Source: Burkholderiales bacterium UBA954 (lineage in GTDB: Bacteria > Pseudomonadota > Gammaproteobacteria > Burkholderiales > Burkholderiaceae_A). Taken from it: a stretch of 17,551 nt of DNA. Shown here piece after piece: positions 1-8,794 of the stretch. Within the stretch, counting starts at the first letter, position 1. Each line of letters begins with the position of its first letter. A program made the position numbers and the translations under genes. Under the pieces are notes generated by a model. It ran no database searches. It worked only from the letters and a program-made list of their open reading frames with translations, and was not told where the DNA came from. The DNA is taken from positions 9,173 to 26,723 of the forward strand of contig DBCQ01000039.1 of NCBI GenBank assembly GCA_002293155.1, written 5' to 3'.

Positions 1-2
1 GC

Positions 3-2438
3 CCAACCGTTTCAGCGATCTCAGAAGTTTCAGCAATCTCAGCGATCTCAGCAATTGCCGACCTCTCGGTCGATCGAAAGGCGGCAGATCCCGTCGCTAA
101 GCTCAGAGGCTTGCAGGCCAATCTCTTGGGCCAACCGAATCTCTGCTTCTTGATGACAGCTGAGAGTCTAGGACGCCGGGAGACGCTCTCACAGTATCTA
201 AAAGAGCATCAGATCCCGCATGTGTTGAGTGATTCCTTTGCACAGGCGATTAACGCTCACCAATCCCAGTTGCAACTGCTCGTTGCGCCACTGCATGCTG
301 GATTTTCCTCTCTACCCGGTGGTCTCGTAATCAGCACCGAGGGCGAACTCTTCTCCCAGGTTGCAAGACGGCAACGCCGTGGGCGACGGGACGCTGAAAC
401 GAATATTGATTCGATCGTTCGCGACCTCTCCGAGCTCAAGCAAGGCGATCCGGTCGTCCATATTCAACACGGGATTGGGCGCTACCTGGGCCTGGTGTAT
501 CTCGATATGGGAGAAGGCGATACCGAGTTTCTCCAGCTCCAGTACGCCGATAACGCCCTGCTCTATGTTCCGGTCTCCCAGTTGCATGTCATTGGCCGCT
601 ACAGTGGTGCCAACCCCGAGAATGCGCCTCTACATACCCTTGGCTCTGGGCAGTGGGAGAAAGTCAAAAAGAAGGCTGCCGCTAAGGCGAGGGACACAGC
701 TGCTGAACTACTTAATATCTATGCCAGACGCGCGGCGCGTCAGGGACACGCATTTCGATTCGATGCCAAAGACTATGAGAGATTCGCCGACGGCTTCGGA
801 TTTGAGGAGACACCCGATCAGCTTGCCGCTATTCACGCCGTTATCCAAGACATGGTCTCGGGCAAGCCGATGGACAGGCTTGTCTGCGGAGATGTGGGTT
901 TTGGTAAAACCGAAGTCGCCTTACGCGCTGCATTTATGGCCGTGATGGATGGCCAACAGGTTGCGGTCTTGACGCCCACGACGCTTTTGGCTGAACAACA
1001 CATGCAGACTTTTAGAGATCGATTCGCTGACTGGCCGGTTCAGATCTCTGAGCTCTCACGATTCCGATCAGCAAAAGAGATTCAATCGGCCATCGATGGG
1101 CTTGCCGCCGGCAAGGTGGATATCGCAATCGGCACCCATAAGCTCTTGTCGGCAGGCGTAAAGTTTGACCGCCTAGGACTGGTCATTATCGATGAGGAGC
1201 ATCGCTTTGGGGTTCGACAGAAAGAAACACTCAAGGCCCTGCGCAGTGAAGTCGATGTATTGACCTTAACCGCGACACCGATTCCACGAACGCTTGCCAT
1301 GAGCATGGAGGGAATTCGAGATTTTTCAATTATCGCAACCGCCCCCCAGAAGCGGCTTGCAATTAAGACCTTCGTGCGACACGAGAATGACGCCGTTGTC
1401 CGCGAGGCGCTTTTACGGGAGCTTAAACGTGGCGGGCAGTGTTATGTGCTGCATAACCAGGTTGAAACGATTAATAACCGTCGAGACGCCCTACAAAAGC
1501 TTGTCCCAGAGGCACGAATTGATATTGCCCACGGCCAGATGCACGAACGCGATCTTGAACGGGTCATGCGAGATCTCCATCAACAACGTATCAATGTCTT
1601 GCTCTGTACCACCATCATCGAAACCGGCATCGATGTTCCGACCGCGAATACGATTGTGATCTACCGAGCCGATCGGTTCGGCCTGGCTCAGCTTCATCAG
1701 CTCCGTGGCCGTGTTGGCCGATCCCACCATCAGGCCTATGCGTATCTACTCACCCCTGGTGAAGGGGCTGTGACAAAAGATGCCGAGAAGCGCCTAGAGG
1801 CGATCCAGGCCATGGAGGAACTTGGTAGCGGATTTTTTCTCGCTATGCACGACCTTGAGATCCGAGGGGCTGGCGAGGTGCTAGGCGATAGCCAGTCCGG
1901 TGATATCACCGAGGTTGGCTTTCAGATGTACTCCGACATGCTCGCCCAGGCCGTTAATGCGCTTAAAGCGGGCCGAGAACCCGATCTTGAAGCGCCACTT
2001 GCGGCTGTGACCGAGATCAATCTACACACACCAGCCCTGCTCCCTAACGCCTATTGCGGAGATATCCACGAGCGGCTAACCCTCTATAAGCGCCTCGCCA
2101 ATGCGGCAGACCCAGAGACCCTTGAGGTGCTTGAAGAGGAGCTCATTGATCGATTTGGGTCTCCGCCTGAGCCCACCCAGGCGCTTTTGGAGACCCATCG
2201 ACTCAGGCTCTTTGCACGGCCCATCGGGGTCAACAAGATTGATGCGACCGAGGAATCCATCACAATCAGTTTTAGCAAGGCCTCCCAGGTAGACCCCGCA
2301 AAGGTTATTCGATTGATTCAGTCTGATAAGCGCTGCCGGCTCGTGGGTAATGAAAAACTTCGCCTTGATGCGGCCATTACAGATATTTCTCAGCGCGCGC
2401 GTACCATACGGGAAATTCTTGCAAGCATTGCAATCTAA
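3..2438 (+). CDS. mfd: Transcription-repair coupling factor Mfd, 5' end cut by window edge
   Basis: Mfd is a DNA translocase that removes RNA polymerase stalled at template lesions and recruits UvrA. The frame is open from position 3 with no stop, so the N-terminal part lies outside; about 811 residues are visible against roughly 1150 in full-length family members. Visible parts are the end of the UvrB-like/D3 region (to about 400), the RNA polymerase interaction domain beginning near GDPVVH at 444, then the RecG-like helicase. Helicase signs are the Walker A GDVGFGKT at 888-911, the DEEH box at 1191-1202, TATPIPRT at 1269-1292 and QLRGRVGRS at 1698-1724. The C-terminal regulatory domain (IDRFG, LRLDAAITD) ends at TAA 2436-2438. 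An unusual in-frame 9-bp tandem repeat lies at 12-56. The first in-frame start-like codon, TTG at 111, lies inside the conserved region and is not the true start. Similarity to E. coli Mfd is high through the motor domains. Confidence 0.97.
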   Translation, partial: PTVSAISEVSAISAISAIADLSVDRKAADPVAKLRGLQANLLGQPNLCFLMTAESLGRRETLSQYLKEHQIPHVLSDSFAQAINAHQSQLQLLVAPLHAGFSSLPGGLVISTEGELFSQVARRQRRGRRDAETNIDSIVRDLSELKQGDPVVHIQHGIGRYLGLVYLDMGEGDTEFLQLQYADNALLYVPVSQLHVIGRYSGANPENAPLHTLGSGQWEKVKKKAAAKARDTAAELLNIYARRAARQGHAFRFDAKDYERFADGFGFEETPDQLAAIHAVIQDMVSGKPMDRLVCGDVGFGKTEVALRAAFMAVMDGQQVAVLTPTTLLAEQHMQTFRDRFADWPVQISELSRFRSAKEIQSAIDGLAAGKVDIAIGTHKLLSAGVKFDRLGLVIIDEEHRFGVRQKETLKALRSEVDVLTLTATPIPRTLAMSMEGIRDFSIIATAPQKRLAIKTFVRHENDAVVREALLRELKRGGQCYVLHNQVETINNRRDALQKLVPEARIDIAHGQMHERDLERVMRDLHQQRINVLLCTTIIETGIDVPTANTIVIYRADRFGLAQLHQLRGRVGRSHHQAYAYLLTPGEGAVTKDAEKRLEAIQAMEELGSGFFLAMHDLEIRGAGEVLGDSQSGDITEVGFQMYSDMLAQAVNALKAGREPDLEAPLAAVTEINLHTPALLPNAYCGDIHERLTLYKRLANAADPETLEVLEEELIDRFGSPPEPTQALLETHRLRLFARPIGVNKIDATEESITISFSKASQVDPAKVIRLIQSDKRCRLVGNEKLRLDAAITDISQRARTIREILASIAI
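12..56 (+). repeat. 9-bp tandem repeat inside mfd
   Basis: Five consecutive 9-base units follow the pattern TCA-GCR-ATY, with one diverged copy (TCAGAAGTT, the second). They are in frame with mfd and encode Ser-Ala-Ile repeats (one Ser-Glu-Val). They lie just before the SVDRKAADPVAKL stretch, in what is normally a linker ahead of the D3 domain. The left boundary is close to the window edge, so more copies could exist upstream. Confidence 0.8.
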
Positions 2439-2455
2439 AACAGGCAACAAACCTT

Positions 2456-3340
2456 ATGCACTTTCTGGTTCTCTCACCCAATCTGGCACCCGGAGATCGA
2501 CGCAATCGACTGGCCCAATCGACCCTCTACGCCTTTGATCATGCGCTGGGCCATGTCGAACGCAGGATGCGCCCATCACACGCAGCCGTTTGGCAACTCA
2601 ACAATCAGCGCCAGGAGGATGCGATCCGACTACGGGCACACCTGCAATCGCTACGCGACTCCCATCAGGTTGATATTGCCTTACTTGATAAGCCCTATCG
2701 CTGGCAGGATTACTCGGTGTTGGCCATGGATATGGATTCCACTGTCATTACGATTGAATGCATCGATGAGATCGCGGATTTCTGCGGCAAAAAGCCAGAG
2801 GTTGCCGCGATCACCGAGGCTGCCATGCGTGGAGAGATCAGCGACTACGCCGAGAGCCTTCGCCGCCGTGTTACCCTTCTTCAAGGCCTGGATGAATCGG
2901 TCTTACAGGAGGTGATCCGCTCGCGGCTAAAATTCACGCCGGGTGTAAAAGCCTTGGTCGATACCGCCCGCAATAACGGATTGCATACACTTCTGGTCTC
3001 TGGCGGATTCACCCAGTTCACCGATTTCGTTGCCCAGAAGATCGGGTTTGACCAGACGCGCTCGAATACGCTCGAGATTGTTAATGGGAAACTAACCGGT
3101 CGGGTGCTTGGTCGTATTGTTGATGCAACAGTCAAACAACAGACGGTGGCGGCCGCCTGTAAGCGACTCGGCGTTGGAATTGGTCGTGCCATCACGATTG
3201 GCGACGGTGCCAACGATCTCAAGATGATGAAGCCAAGCGGCTTATCAATCGCACATCGTGCAAAACCGGCTGTTGCTGCCCAGGCGATGCAATCCATCCG
3301 CTATGGCGGATTAGATAATGTGCTTGATTGGTTTGCCTGA
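2456..3340 (+). CDS. serB: Phosphoserine phosphatase
   Basis: SerB hydrolyses O-phosphoserine to serine, the last step of serine biosynthesis, in the cytoplasm. The 294-residue product is a HAD-superfamily enzyme. Motif I is DMDST at residues 92-96, with the nucleophilic and acid/base aspartates D92 and D94. Motif II is the serine in VSGGF (S182). Motif III is GDGANDLKM at 249-257, which binds Mg. The ECIDEIADFCGKK segment after motif I is typical of SerB substrate recognition. The N-terminal ~80 residues form the smaller variable domain seen in proteobacterial SerB. The ATG lies 17 bp after the mfd stop with no strong Shine-Dalgarno sequence, so translational coupling to mfd is likely. It ends in TGA, convergent with the DsrE gene, with 21 bp between the stops and no evident terminator there. 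Confidence 0.95.
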   Translation: MHFLVLSPNLAPGDRRNRLAQSTLYAFDHALGHVERRMRPSHAAVWQLNNQRQEDAIRLRAHLQSLRDSHQVDIALLDKPYRWQDYSVLAMDMDSTVITIECIDEIADFCGKKPEVAAITEAAMRGEISDYAESLRRRVTLLQGLDESVLQEVIRSRLKFTPGVKALVDTARNNGLHTLLVSGGFTQFTDFVAQKIGFDQTRSNTLEIVNGKLTGRVLGRIVDATVKQQTVAAACKRLGVGIGRAITIGDGANDLKMMKPSGLSIAHRAKPAVAAQAMQSIRYGGLDNVLDWFA

Positions 3341-3361
3341 TCCAGTGGCTATACAAAAGAC

Positions 3362-3739
3362 TTAGAAAATCAGGACCCTCGTGTCCTCGCGCTGGAGCTG
3401 GGCCATGACGGCCGTAGCCCCAGTCTGTCCGGTAATCTCGGCAATAATCGGCTCACCCCGATGATGTTCAGCAAGCGCCATTCCGCACATATAGATTTTC
3501 ACATCCAACTCGTGACACCTCTGCAGGTAAGACAAAATCGTTTGCTCGCGCTTTGCATCCGAATAGGCTGCCGCGGCAACCCCCTCAAACGCCCAGGCAA
3601 CAGCACTCGATGTGAGATGAATTTCGACCTCCATATCAAGTGCTCGGGCACATAAGGCGTAGACCAGCGGCGCGGCAGCCTTATCAGGGTGCCTCGGGTC
3701 TGACTGCCAGAGGACTAAAACCGCCCGGGTAATCGCCAT
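3362..3739 (-). CDS. Small DsrE/DsrF-family protein
   Basis: This 125-residue protein has the look of the DsrE/F/H fold. It starts with a short hydrophobic strand (RAVLVLWQSD), then helix ALCARALDMEVEIHLTSSAVAWA, then the family's typical 'cysteine before helix' segment VKIYMCGMALAEH with Cys85. Other cysteines are Cys30 and Cys75. In DsrE, TusD and related proteins the equivalent cysteine carries persulfide sulfur; that role here is inference. The ATG (3737-3739) lies 12 bp after the stop of the GcvH-like gene, so the two form an operon at the 3' end of the selenoprotein block. Length is normal for a stand-alone DsrE protein. The exact subfamily cannot be assigned by eye; relatives are often annotated only as DsrE-family or peroxiredoxin-family protein. 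It ends in TAA and converges on serB. Confidence 0.75.
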   Translation of the reverse strand: MAITRAVLVLWQSDPRHPDKAAAPLVYALCARALDMEVEIHLTSSAVAWAFEGVAAAAYSDAKREQTILSYLQRCHELDVKIYMCGMALAEHHRGEPIIAEITGQTGATAVMAQLQREDTRVLIF

Positions 3740-3751
3740 CCCCTAGCCTCT

Positions 3752-4234
3752 CTAGTAGCTAATATTCTGCGGATCAATATCCGGTAACTCAAACTTCTGC
3801 GGATCTGGAGCAGTCAGGCGTGTCTCGCAGTTACATTGCAGCCACTCTCGGTATTGCGCCACTGTCATTAGCTTCGCAGACTCTTCCTCCCAGGCCGTTG
3901 GCTGCAGTCGATAGAGCCAACCCTCTCCGTAGGGGTCGCGCACCACAATATCAATATCCCGCTGGGCCTCTGGATTGGTCGCAACAATCACGCAGCTAAG
4001 GGGGCAGGTAATTGCCACGGCCGTCTTGGCTGTCTCCATGACACCCAATGATTTATCACGCATGACCGGGATCTCGCAGGGGCGGGGATAGAACAACATA
4101 AATTGCCCGTGATGAGTCACGAAACGATTGGCCCCCACAACTACCTCTTGTCCCTCTTGGCGAACCCAGAGATCCTGCTCGGCAGCGTAGAGATAATCGT
4201 TTGGTAACTCAGCAAGAATCTGAGCGAGTTCCAT
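3752..4234 (-). CDS. GcvH-like lipoyl-carrier protein
   Basis: The 160-residue product resembles glycine cleavage H protein and the related lipoate-binding proteins of sulfur metabolism. Visible matches are DLWVRQEGQEVVVGANRF at the N-terminus (compare EHEWVR...VGIT), GVMETAK at 64-70 in the place of the GVVESVK lipoylation motif with Lys70 as the acceptor, and DPYGEGWLYRLQP at 100-112, nearly identical to the H-protein signature. It is about 30 residues longer than ordinary GcvH. The extra C-terminal tail contains a CNC motif (Cys134, Cys136) and an acidic, proline-rich end. No gcvT or gcvP is present in the window, so ordinary glycine cleavage is not suggested by context. The ATG is preceded by AAGGTG. 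It begins only 36 bp after the 3' end of tRNA-Sec on the same strand, and the next gene encodes a DsrE-family protein. Function is unknown; a sulfur- or selenium-carrier role is inference. Confidence 0.75.
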   Translation of the reverse strand: MELAQILAELPNDYLYAAEQDLWVRQEGQEVVVGANRFVTHHGQFMLFYPRPCEIPVMRDKSLGVMETAKTAVAITCPLSCVIVATNPEAQRDIDIVVRDPYGEGWLYRLQPTAWEEESAKLMTVAQYREWLQCNCETRLTAPDPQKFELPDIDPQNISY

Positions 4235-4270
4235 AGCAACACCTTATCAAAAGATTTCAATTCAACTTCG

Positions 4271-4366
4271 TGGCGGAAGGGTATGGGAGTCGAACCCACC
4301 AGGGATTGCTGGCAACCCCTATCAGATTTGAAGTCTGACCGGACCACCGGGCCACGCGACCCTTCC
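4271..4366 (-). tRNA. selC: Selenocysteine tRNA, anticodon UCA
   Basis: The minus strand folds as tRNA-Sec. It has an 8-bp acceptor stem GGAAGGGT/ACCCTTCC, longer than in ordinary tRNAs. The anticodon arm is TCAGA-CTTCAAA-TCTGA with anticodon TCA. A long variable arm pairs AGGGGTTGC with GCAATCCCT, and the T arm is TGGG-TTCGACT-CCCA. Discriminator G and an encoded CCA complete the 3' end (4271-4274). By eye the D stem pairs less well, about four pairs with one wobble around a CGGT loop. Total length is 96 nt, similar to E. coli selC. The gene lies 88 bp after the selB stop and 36 bp before the GcvH-like start codon, so it is probably excised from a longer messenger. It reads the UGA in fdoG. 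Confidence 0.96.
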
Positions 4367-4454
4367 TCTAACGCAACAACCAGCACAACATCAACAAAAA
4401 CCAACCAGCAAAACTACGTGCCTTACGGACTCAGTAGAGTATAGATAGAAATTT
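4367..4454 (-). other. Intergenic stretch between selB and selC
   Basis: These 88 bp hold no gene. The minus strand is rich in G and T, with two copies of TGCTGGTT. No clear terminator and no convincing -35/-10 pair was seen (a TATACT hexamer exists near 4441 but has no partner), so read-through from selB into selC is the simplest reading. Confidence 0.5.
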
Positions 4455-6380
4455 CTAGGCACTCTGCGCTTCCTGTGTCAACTCGGCATAGGGGTTTGAA
4501 CGACGCACAAGATGCTCATCTCTTAGACGTCGAGTAAATCCAATTCGATCGAAGAATTCAAGAATCTGAATGGCGACTTTACGTCCTCCGCCGATACGAT
4601 CTCGAAAATCTGCCGCCCTTACAGTGCCCTGGGCCTGAAAGATTTCCAGCACAATTTCGGCCATCTCCGAAACCCGGGAGGTGAGAAAAAAATGGTCAAG
4701 CGCAACAAGAGTGACCTCACCCACACGCGCCACCTTACGAAGGTTCGCACGAATCTCTGTCTCCGGGATGTGAACGAGATTGGCGATATCCCTTACCCTC
4801 GGCGGGTTGTAGGGTGTTTCGTTCAATAATGGGGCGATCGATTCCCAGAGGTTTTTCTCCGCAACACTCAGCTCCGCCTTATGAGAGGGCCTTCCAACAA
4901 ATACCCCACGCTGAACCACGAGCGCTTGTGCGGCCAGGGCCTCGATCAGTTCAGAGTATGCATCCTGACTAAGCTGGGGAGCGGCTACCCGCCGCAGACG
5001 GTTTAACTCTAGACCCGGCATTTCGGGCTCTCGAATGTGGGTCTGATCGATAACCTCCAGGATACGGTCACGATAATCAAGCCAGCGAGACGGATGAAAC
5101 GCGACGCCCCCTGCTACAACCGCACCCGATTGCGTCACAAGCGTCCCTAGCTCAGCCTCTTGAAGATTCCAGCCATGACGCAAGCTCTCAAGAGACATCG
5201 GTGCGCTCAGAATCATCTGCGTGAGGGCCGAGGCAGGAGAGAGATCCCGCAACGCCTGCAATGTCGAGAGTCGCCCGAGAGAACGTCTTCCGCGCGCGGG
5301 CGGGGCGATATCCAAGACCGAGCCTCCCCCCAACGTCAGACGCGCCTGGCTATCACGAATCACAAAACGATCCGCCTTACACAAGGAGATGGGCGCTGCG
5401 AGTTGGAGATGCACGAGGCCGCTTAAACCACTCTCTAAGCGATCCTGCTCTAGAGGATAGAGTTTTGCCATTACATCCGATGACCCATGATGCAGATGCA
5501 CTTCTAAGCCCTGGGTGATCGTTCGATCATGATGAGAAGAACTCTCTAGCTGTGCATCAAAACGCGACGCCCTATTGGTGAGCCCACTGCCCACTAGCCA
5601 TTCGCCCCGACGAACGCTTTCAACCGAGATGCCTGCGAGATTTAATGCGAGTCGCTCACCAACGCGGCCCTCCTGGGCGGCCTGATCCTGACTGTGAATG
5701 GAACGCACGCGCGCAGTCACTCCCGAGGGCATAAGCGACAACGCATCTCCGATTCGCACGACCCCCGAGTGCGCCGTTCCTGTGACGATGGTTCCGAGCC
5801 CCTGCAATGTGAAGGCGCGGTCTACAGCGAGCCGAAACATGCCCCCTGCTGACCGATAGTCAAATTCAGAGGCCTTGATTCTGAGGTGTTCAAGCAGTTC
5901 AGCGATTCCCTCGCCACTGACCGACGATACAGGGAACAGGGGCCAGTGCTCGGCTGGCTGGCCTGCCACCATAGACGCAATCGCTGCAATCGTCTGGTCG
6001 CCAATTGCGGCATCGACACGATCAATCTTCGTGACGACGACTGCACCCTGATGAACGCCAAGAAGCCTCAGAATATCAAGGTGTTCTCTGGTCTGTGGCA
6101 TCGGCCCATCGTCTGCCGCAATCACGAGCAAGGCGTAGTCAATACCGGTAGCACCAGACAGCATGGAATGTACAAATTTCTCATGCCCCGGAACATCGAT
6201 AAATCCGAGTCTCTTCGCTTCACGATTCTGCAGACCGTCAATACTGAGATAGGCATATCCCAGCTCAATTGAGATTCCCCGCCGTTTCTCCTCCGGAAGT
6301 CGATCGGTGTCACGCCCCGTAAGCCTCCCGATCAACGAGGTCTTGCCATGGTCGATATGGCCAGCGGTTCCAATGATCAT
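4455..6380 (-). CDS. selB: Selenocysteine-specific elongation factor SelB
   Basis: SelB is the EF-Tu-like GTPase that carries Sec-tRNA to the ribosome and binds the SECIS hairpin of selenoprotein mRNA. The 641-residue protein shows G1 GHIDHGKT at 7-14, a [10 protein letters not shown] switch I segment near 34-43, G3 DVPGHEKF at 62-69 and G4 TKID at 117-120. Beta-barrel domains follow ([18 protein letters not shown] is typical of domain 2). The C-terminal ~250 residues are the winged-helix array that binds SECIS, ending with the [27 protein letters not shown] type of recognition helix. Length is close to E. coli SelB (614). The start ATG overlaps the selA stop as ATGA (6377-6380), so the two are translationally coupled. 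It ends in TAG, not UGA. Downstream lies its cognate tRNA gene. Confidence 0.97.
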   Translation of the reverse strand: MIIGTAGHIDHGKTSLIGRLTGRDTDRLPEEKRRGISIELGYAYLSIDGLQNREAKRLGFIDVPGHEKFVHSMLSGATGIDYALLVIAADDGPMPQTREHLDILRLLGVHQGAVVVTKIDRVDAAIGDQTIAAIASMVAGQPAEHWPLFPVSSVSGEGIAELLEHLRIKASEFDYRSAGGMFRLAVDRAFTLQGLGTIVTGTAHSGVVRIGDALSLMPSGVTARVRSIHSQDQAAQEGRVGERLALNLAGISVESVRRGEWLVGSGLTNRASRFDAQLESSSHHDRTITQGLEVHLHHGSSDVMAKLYPLEQDRLESGLSGLVHLQLAAPISLCKADRFVIRDSQARLTLGGGSVLDIAPPARGRRSLGRLSTLQALRDLSPASALTQMILSAPMSLESLRHGWNLQEAELGTLVTQSGAVVAGGVAFHPSRWLDYRDRILEVIDQTHIREPEMPGLELNRLRRVAAPQLSQDAYSELIEALAAQALVVQRGVFVGRPSHKAELSVAEKNLWESIAPLLNETPYNPPRVRDIANLVHIPETEIRANLRKVARVGEVTLVALDHFFLTSRVSEMAEIVLEIFQAQGTVRAADFRDRIGGGRKVAIQILEFFDRIGFTRRLRDEHLVRRSNPYAELTQEAQSA

Positions 6381-7804
6381 GACGCAGCCGATAACAAAAT
6401 AGATTCATCTCTTGCCGACAGGCAACGACAATCAAAGACAATTGCATCGTCGCGAATACGCCCAATGACTGGGGTCTTTAACTTTCTGAATTCTGCAAGG
6501 GTCTCACTAAGTAATCGACCGGTTCGCTTACCCGTATCGATAGGCCTGAGCCGAACCGCAGCAGAAGGCAATCGCTCCTCGGGCAATGCCCCACTGCCAA
6601 TCTGGCTTGCGCAATCCACAATATCAGCCTGAAATCTAGGCCCTGCAATCTGGGCTAGCCTTGGCATTACTCGGGCACAGGCCTGGCGAATATCCTCACG
6701 CTCTCGGGTGAGCATCGCGAGCACCGGAAGACGGTTTACCAAATCATGATCTGAGTCATAGAGACGCAACGTTGCCTCAAGTGCCGCCATTACAAGTTTT
6801 GATACTCGAAATGTTCTTTTAAGTGGGTGCTTCTTGATCTTATCAATCGCAGCCCTTGACCCCACGATAAGTCCCGCCTGCGGGCCGCCCAGGAGTTTAT
6901 CCCCAGAGAACATCACCACATCGGCGCCCTTTGAAAGCGCATCCGAAGGCAGAGGCTCGCGCGGAAGACCCCAGCGGCTCATATCTAAGAGTGCCCCTGA
7001 GCCAAGATCCACCATATAAAACAAACCATGGGCATGTGCCAGAGCCGCCAATTCCTCATCACCGACCTCTGCCGTAAAGCCCGTAACGGCATAGTTGGAT
7101 CGGTGGGCCTTCACAATTAGCGCAGTTTTTTCCTTTATTGCTTCTTGATAATCTCTGAGGTGTGTGCGGTTTGTTGTGCCAACCTCAACGAGCCGGCAAT
7201 TGGCCGCCTTCATGATGTCGGGCATTCGGAATGAGCCGCCAATTTCAATCTGTTCGCTGCGTGAAATAATGACCTCTCGCCGTGCACCGAGTGCCACCAA
7301 TGAAAGCAAAACAGCGGCGGCGCAATTATTGACTACAGTTGCTGCCTGGGCACCTGTCAGGCGGCAGATGAGCGCCTCAACGACGGTGTCTCGATCACCA
7401 CGCTCGCCGTGCTCAAGATCAAATTCCAGGGCATTGTAGGAACGCATAGCATCTGCGACCGATGCGATCACTTCTTCCGATAGAACTGCCCGGCCAAGAT
7501 TCGTGTGAATCACAGTGCCGGTAAGATTAATCACACTGCGTAACTGCGGCTGAACGCTTGCCTGTGCGCGATCGATGACCGAGCGAATAATCTGGGTCTC
7601 TTCGGCTGCCGATTTTGACTCCCGGAGTTCGGCCAAGGTCTGCTGGATTGCGCGTTTTACCAATGGCCTACCGATCGATGCAGACAGCGGTGCGAGATCC
7701 TCGCTGAGTAACAGACGATCGACCGATGGCAGGCGTAGAGCCTGAGGCGCTGAAGTGGGTGTATTGGAGGTTTCACCCGGACCGGGCAGAAACGAGCTGG
7801 TCAT
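6377..7804 (-). CDS. selA: L-seryl-tRNA(Sec) selenium transferase SelA
   Basis: SelA is a PLP enzyme that converts seryl-tRNA(Sec) to selenocysteinyl-tRNA(Sec) using selenophosphate. It works as a large homodecamer. The 475-residue product matches the family throughout: LPSVDRLL near residue 25, [16 protein letters not shown] at 91-106, [11 protein letters not shown] at 157-167, EVGTTNRTH at 207-215 and [10 protein letters not shown] at 266-275. The PLP lysine lies in [13 protein letters not shown] (Lys303). The N-terminus carries about ten more residues than E. coli SelA, low in complexity ([13 protein letters not shown]), so a later start is possible, but the ATG at 7802-7804 is the first available. 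It lies 23 bp after the fdhE stop with a weak ribosome site, and overlaps selB by ATGA. The selenophosphate donor synthetase SelD is not in this window. Confidence 0.97.
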   Translation of the reverse strand: MTSSFLPGPGETSNTPTSAPQALRLPSVDRLLLSEDLAPLSASIGRPLVKRAIQQTLAELRESKSAAEETQIIRSVIDRAQASVQPQLRSVINLTGTVIHTNLGRAVLSEEVIASVADAMRSYNALEFDLEHGERGDRDTVVEALICRLTGAQAATVVNNCAAAVLLSLVALGARREVIISRSEQIEIGGSFRMPDIMKAANCRLVEVGTTNRTHLRDYQEAIKEKTALIVKAHRSNYAVTGFTAEVGDEELAALAHAHGLFYMVDLGSGALLDMSRWGLPREPLPSDALSKGADVVMFSGDKLLGGPQAGLIVGSRAAIDKIKKHPLKRTFRVSKLVMAALEATLRLYDSDHDLVNRLPVLAMLTREREDIRQACARVMPRLAQIAGPRFQADIVDCASQIGSGALPEERLPSAAVRLRPIDTGKRTGRLLSETLAEFRKLKTPVIGRIRDDAIVFDCRCLSARDESILLSAAS

Positions 7805-7827
7805 AATGCTAGGGATTGTGCCTGAAA

Positions 7828-8775
7828 TTAGACATGGCCGGGATAAAACAGGAGATTTGGGCCCGTACGCGCGTAGCCTTTTTCATCCACCAGTAGATCG
7901 AGGGCGAGGCTATTTAAGTCATCCGCGATCGGGTCGACTAAGGCATCTTTCTCCTGGGAAAAAATCTTCAGGTAGGTCTTGCAGGAATCGCAGGTCTCGG
8001 CGCTAACCGCCTGCCCAAGGCCCGGCTTATCGTTTGACTCAATCGCCATATAGGCCACGTCTTTCTCGCTCTCGCAAGAACTGCACCGGACACGCTCCAT
8101 ATTCCATTCGGTCATGCATAACGAGCAGACTAGGTAACGATAGTTCAATCGATCTGGATCGATTCGAACAAGGCTGGCGGTAGGCCGCATACCGCAACAC
8201 GGGCAGACCGATGCAACATCACAATTACTAACGCTATCGGCCTTTAGGGTTGACGCCAGGCGGGTGAAGTAGACCTGCAATGCAGCCCCAACGAATGGAA
8301 TACTGGAGCCATCTTCAACCAGTGAGTCGCCCGCAATAAGCCGATCTGCAATCGCATCTAATGACTCATGGTCGGTCTCGGCTAGCGTGCCCAACTCTTT
8401 CAGAGTAGCGGTCACTTCTGGTGTCATCGCACCCGCATCCTGCTGAACCGCGGCAACGATGTCTCTCAAATCGATATGCCACGATTCATCTCGAGGAAAG
8501 ACGTGGGCTGAAAGCGGCGGCATACCGTGCTCTCGGCTATTGGCAATCGCGCGCTCGGAGACGCTATGGGCCGTGCGGGCTTTAAAGGCCGCCGATTGGG
8601 CACGACAAACCTGGGCGAGTAGCCGCATGTAGTCACCCATACCGGAAGACTCTGCAGCAAGCTGATCAAACCGCGACGCGCGCTCGGCAAACAGGCCTTG
8701 ATCCTTTGGCAGTACCACCTTAGGAGCACGAACCAGTCGATCCATCGAGCCATCGGTAATGATTGGGGTCGGCAT
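7828..8775 (-). CDS. fdhE: Formate dehydrogenase maturation protein FdhE
   Basis: FdhE is a rubredoxin-like, iron-binding cytoplasmic protein needed to mature respiratory formate dehydrogenases and thought to protect or monitor the catalytic subunit. The 315-residue product (E. coli about 309) has four CxxC pairs at 191-194 (CPCCG), 217-220 (CSLC), 231-234 (CSSC) and 262-265 (CDSC), spaced as expected for the family. The N-terminal half is mainly helical. The ATG at 8773-8775 is preceded by AGAGG at a suitable distance. Between it and fdoI stands a strong hairpin with a T-run, so fdhE and the sel genes are probably expressed below the level of the structural subunits. Confidence 0.93.
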   Translation of the reverse strand: MPTPIITDGSMDRLVRAPKVVLPKDQGLFAERASRFDQLAAESSGMGDYMRLLAQVCRAQSAAFKARTAHSVSERAIANSREHGMPPLSAHVFPRDESWHIDLRDIVAAVQQDAGAMTPEVTATLKELGTLAETDHESLDAIADRLIAGDSLVEDGSSIPFVGAALQVYFTRLASTLKADSVSNCDVASVCPCCGMRPTASLVRIDPDRLNYRYLVCSLCMTEWNMERVRCSSCESEKDVAYMAIESNDKPGLGQAVSAETCDSCKTYLKIFSQEKDALVDPIADDLNSLALDLLVDEKGYARTGPNLLFYPGHV

Positions 8776-8794
8776 GACCTTGTCCTCTTGTCTA

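Noticed and set aside
361..945. A 194-residue + strand frame inside mfd
   Set aside because: It is out of frame with the conserved Mfd protein, and its translation is rich in Ser, Pro and Arg with no motifs.
4141..4404. An 87-residue minus-strand frame across selC
   Set aside because: It runs through the tRNA gene and into the GcvH-like gene in another frame; it is a shadow.
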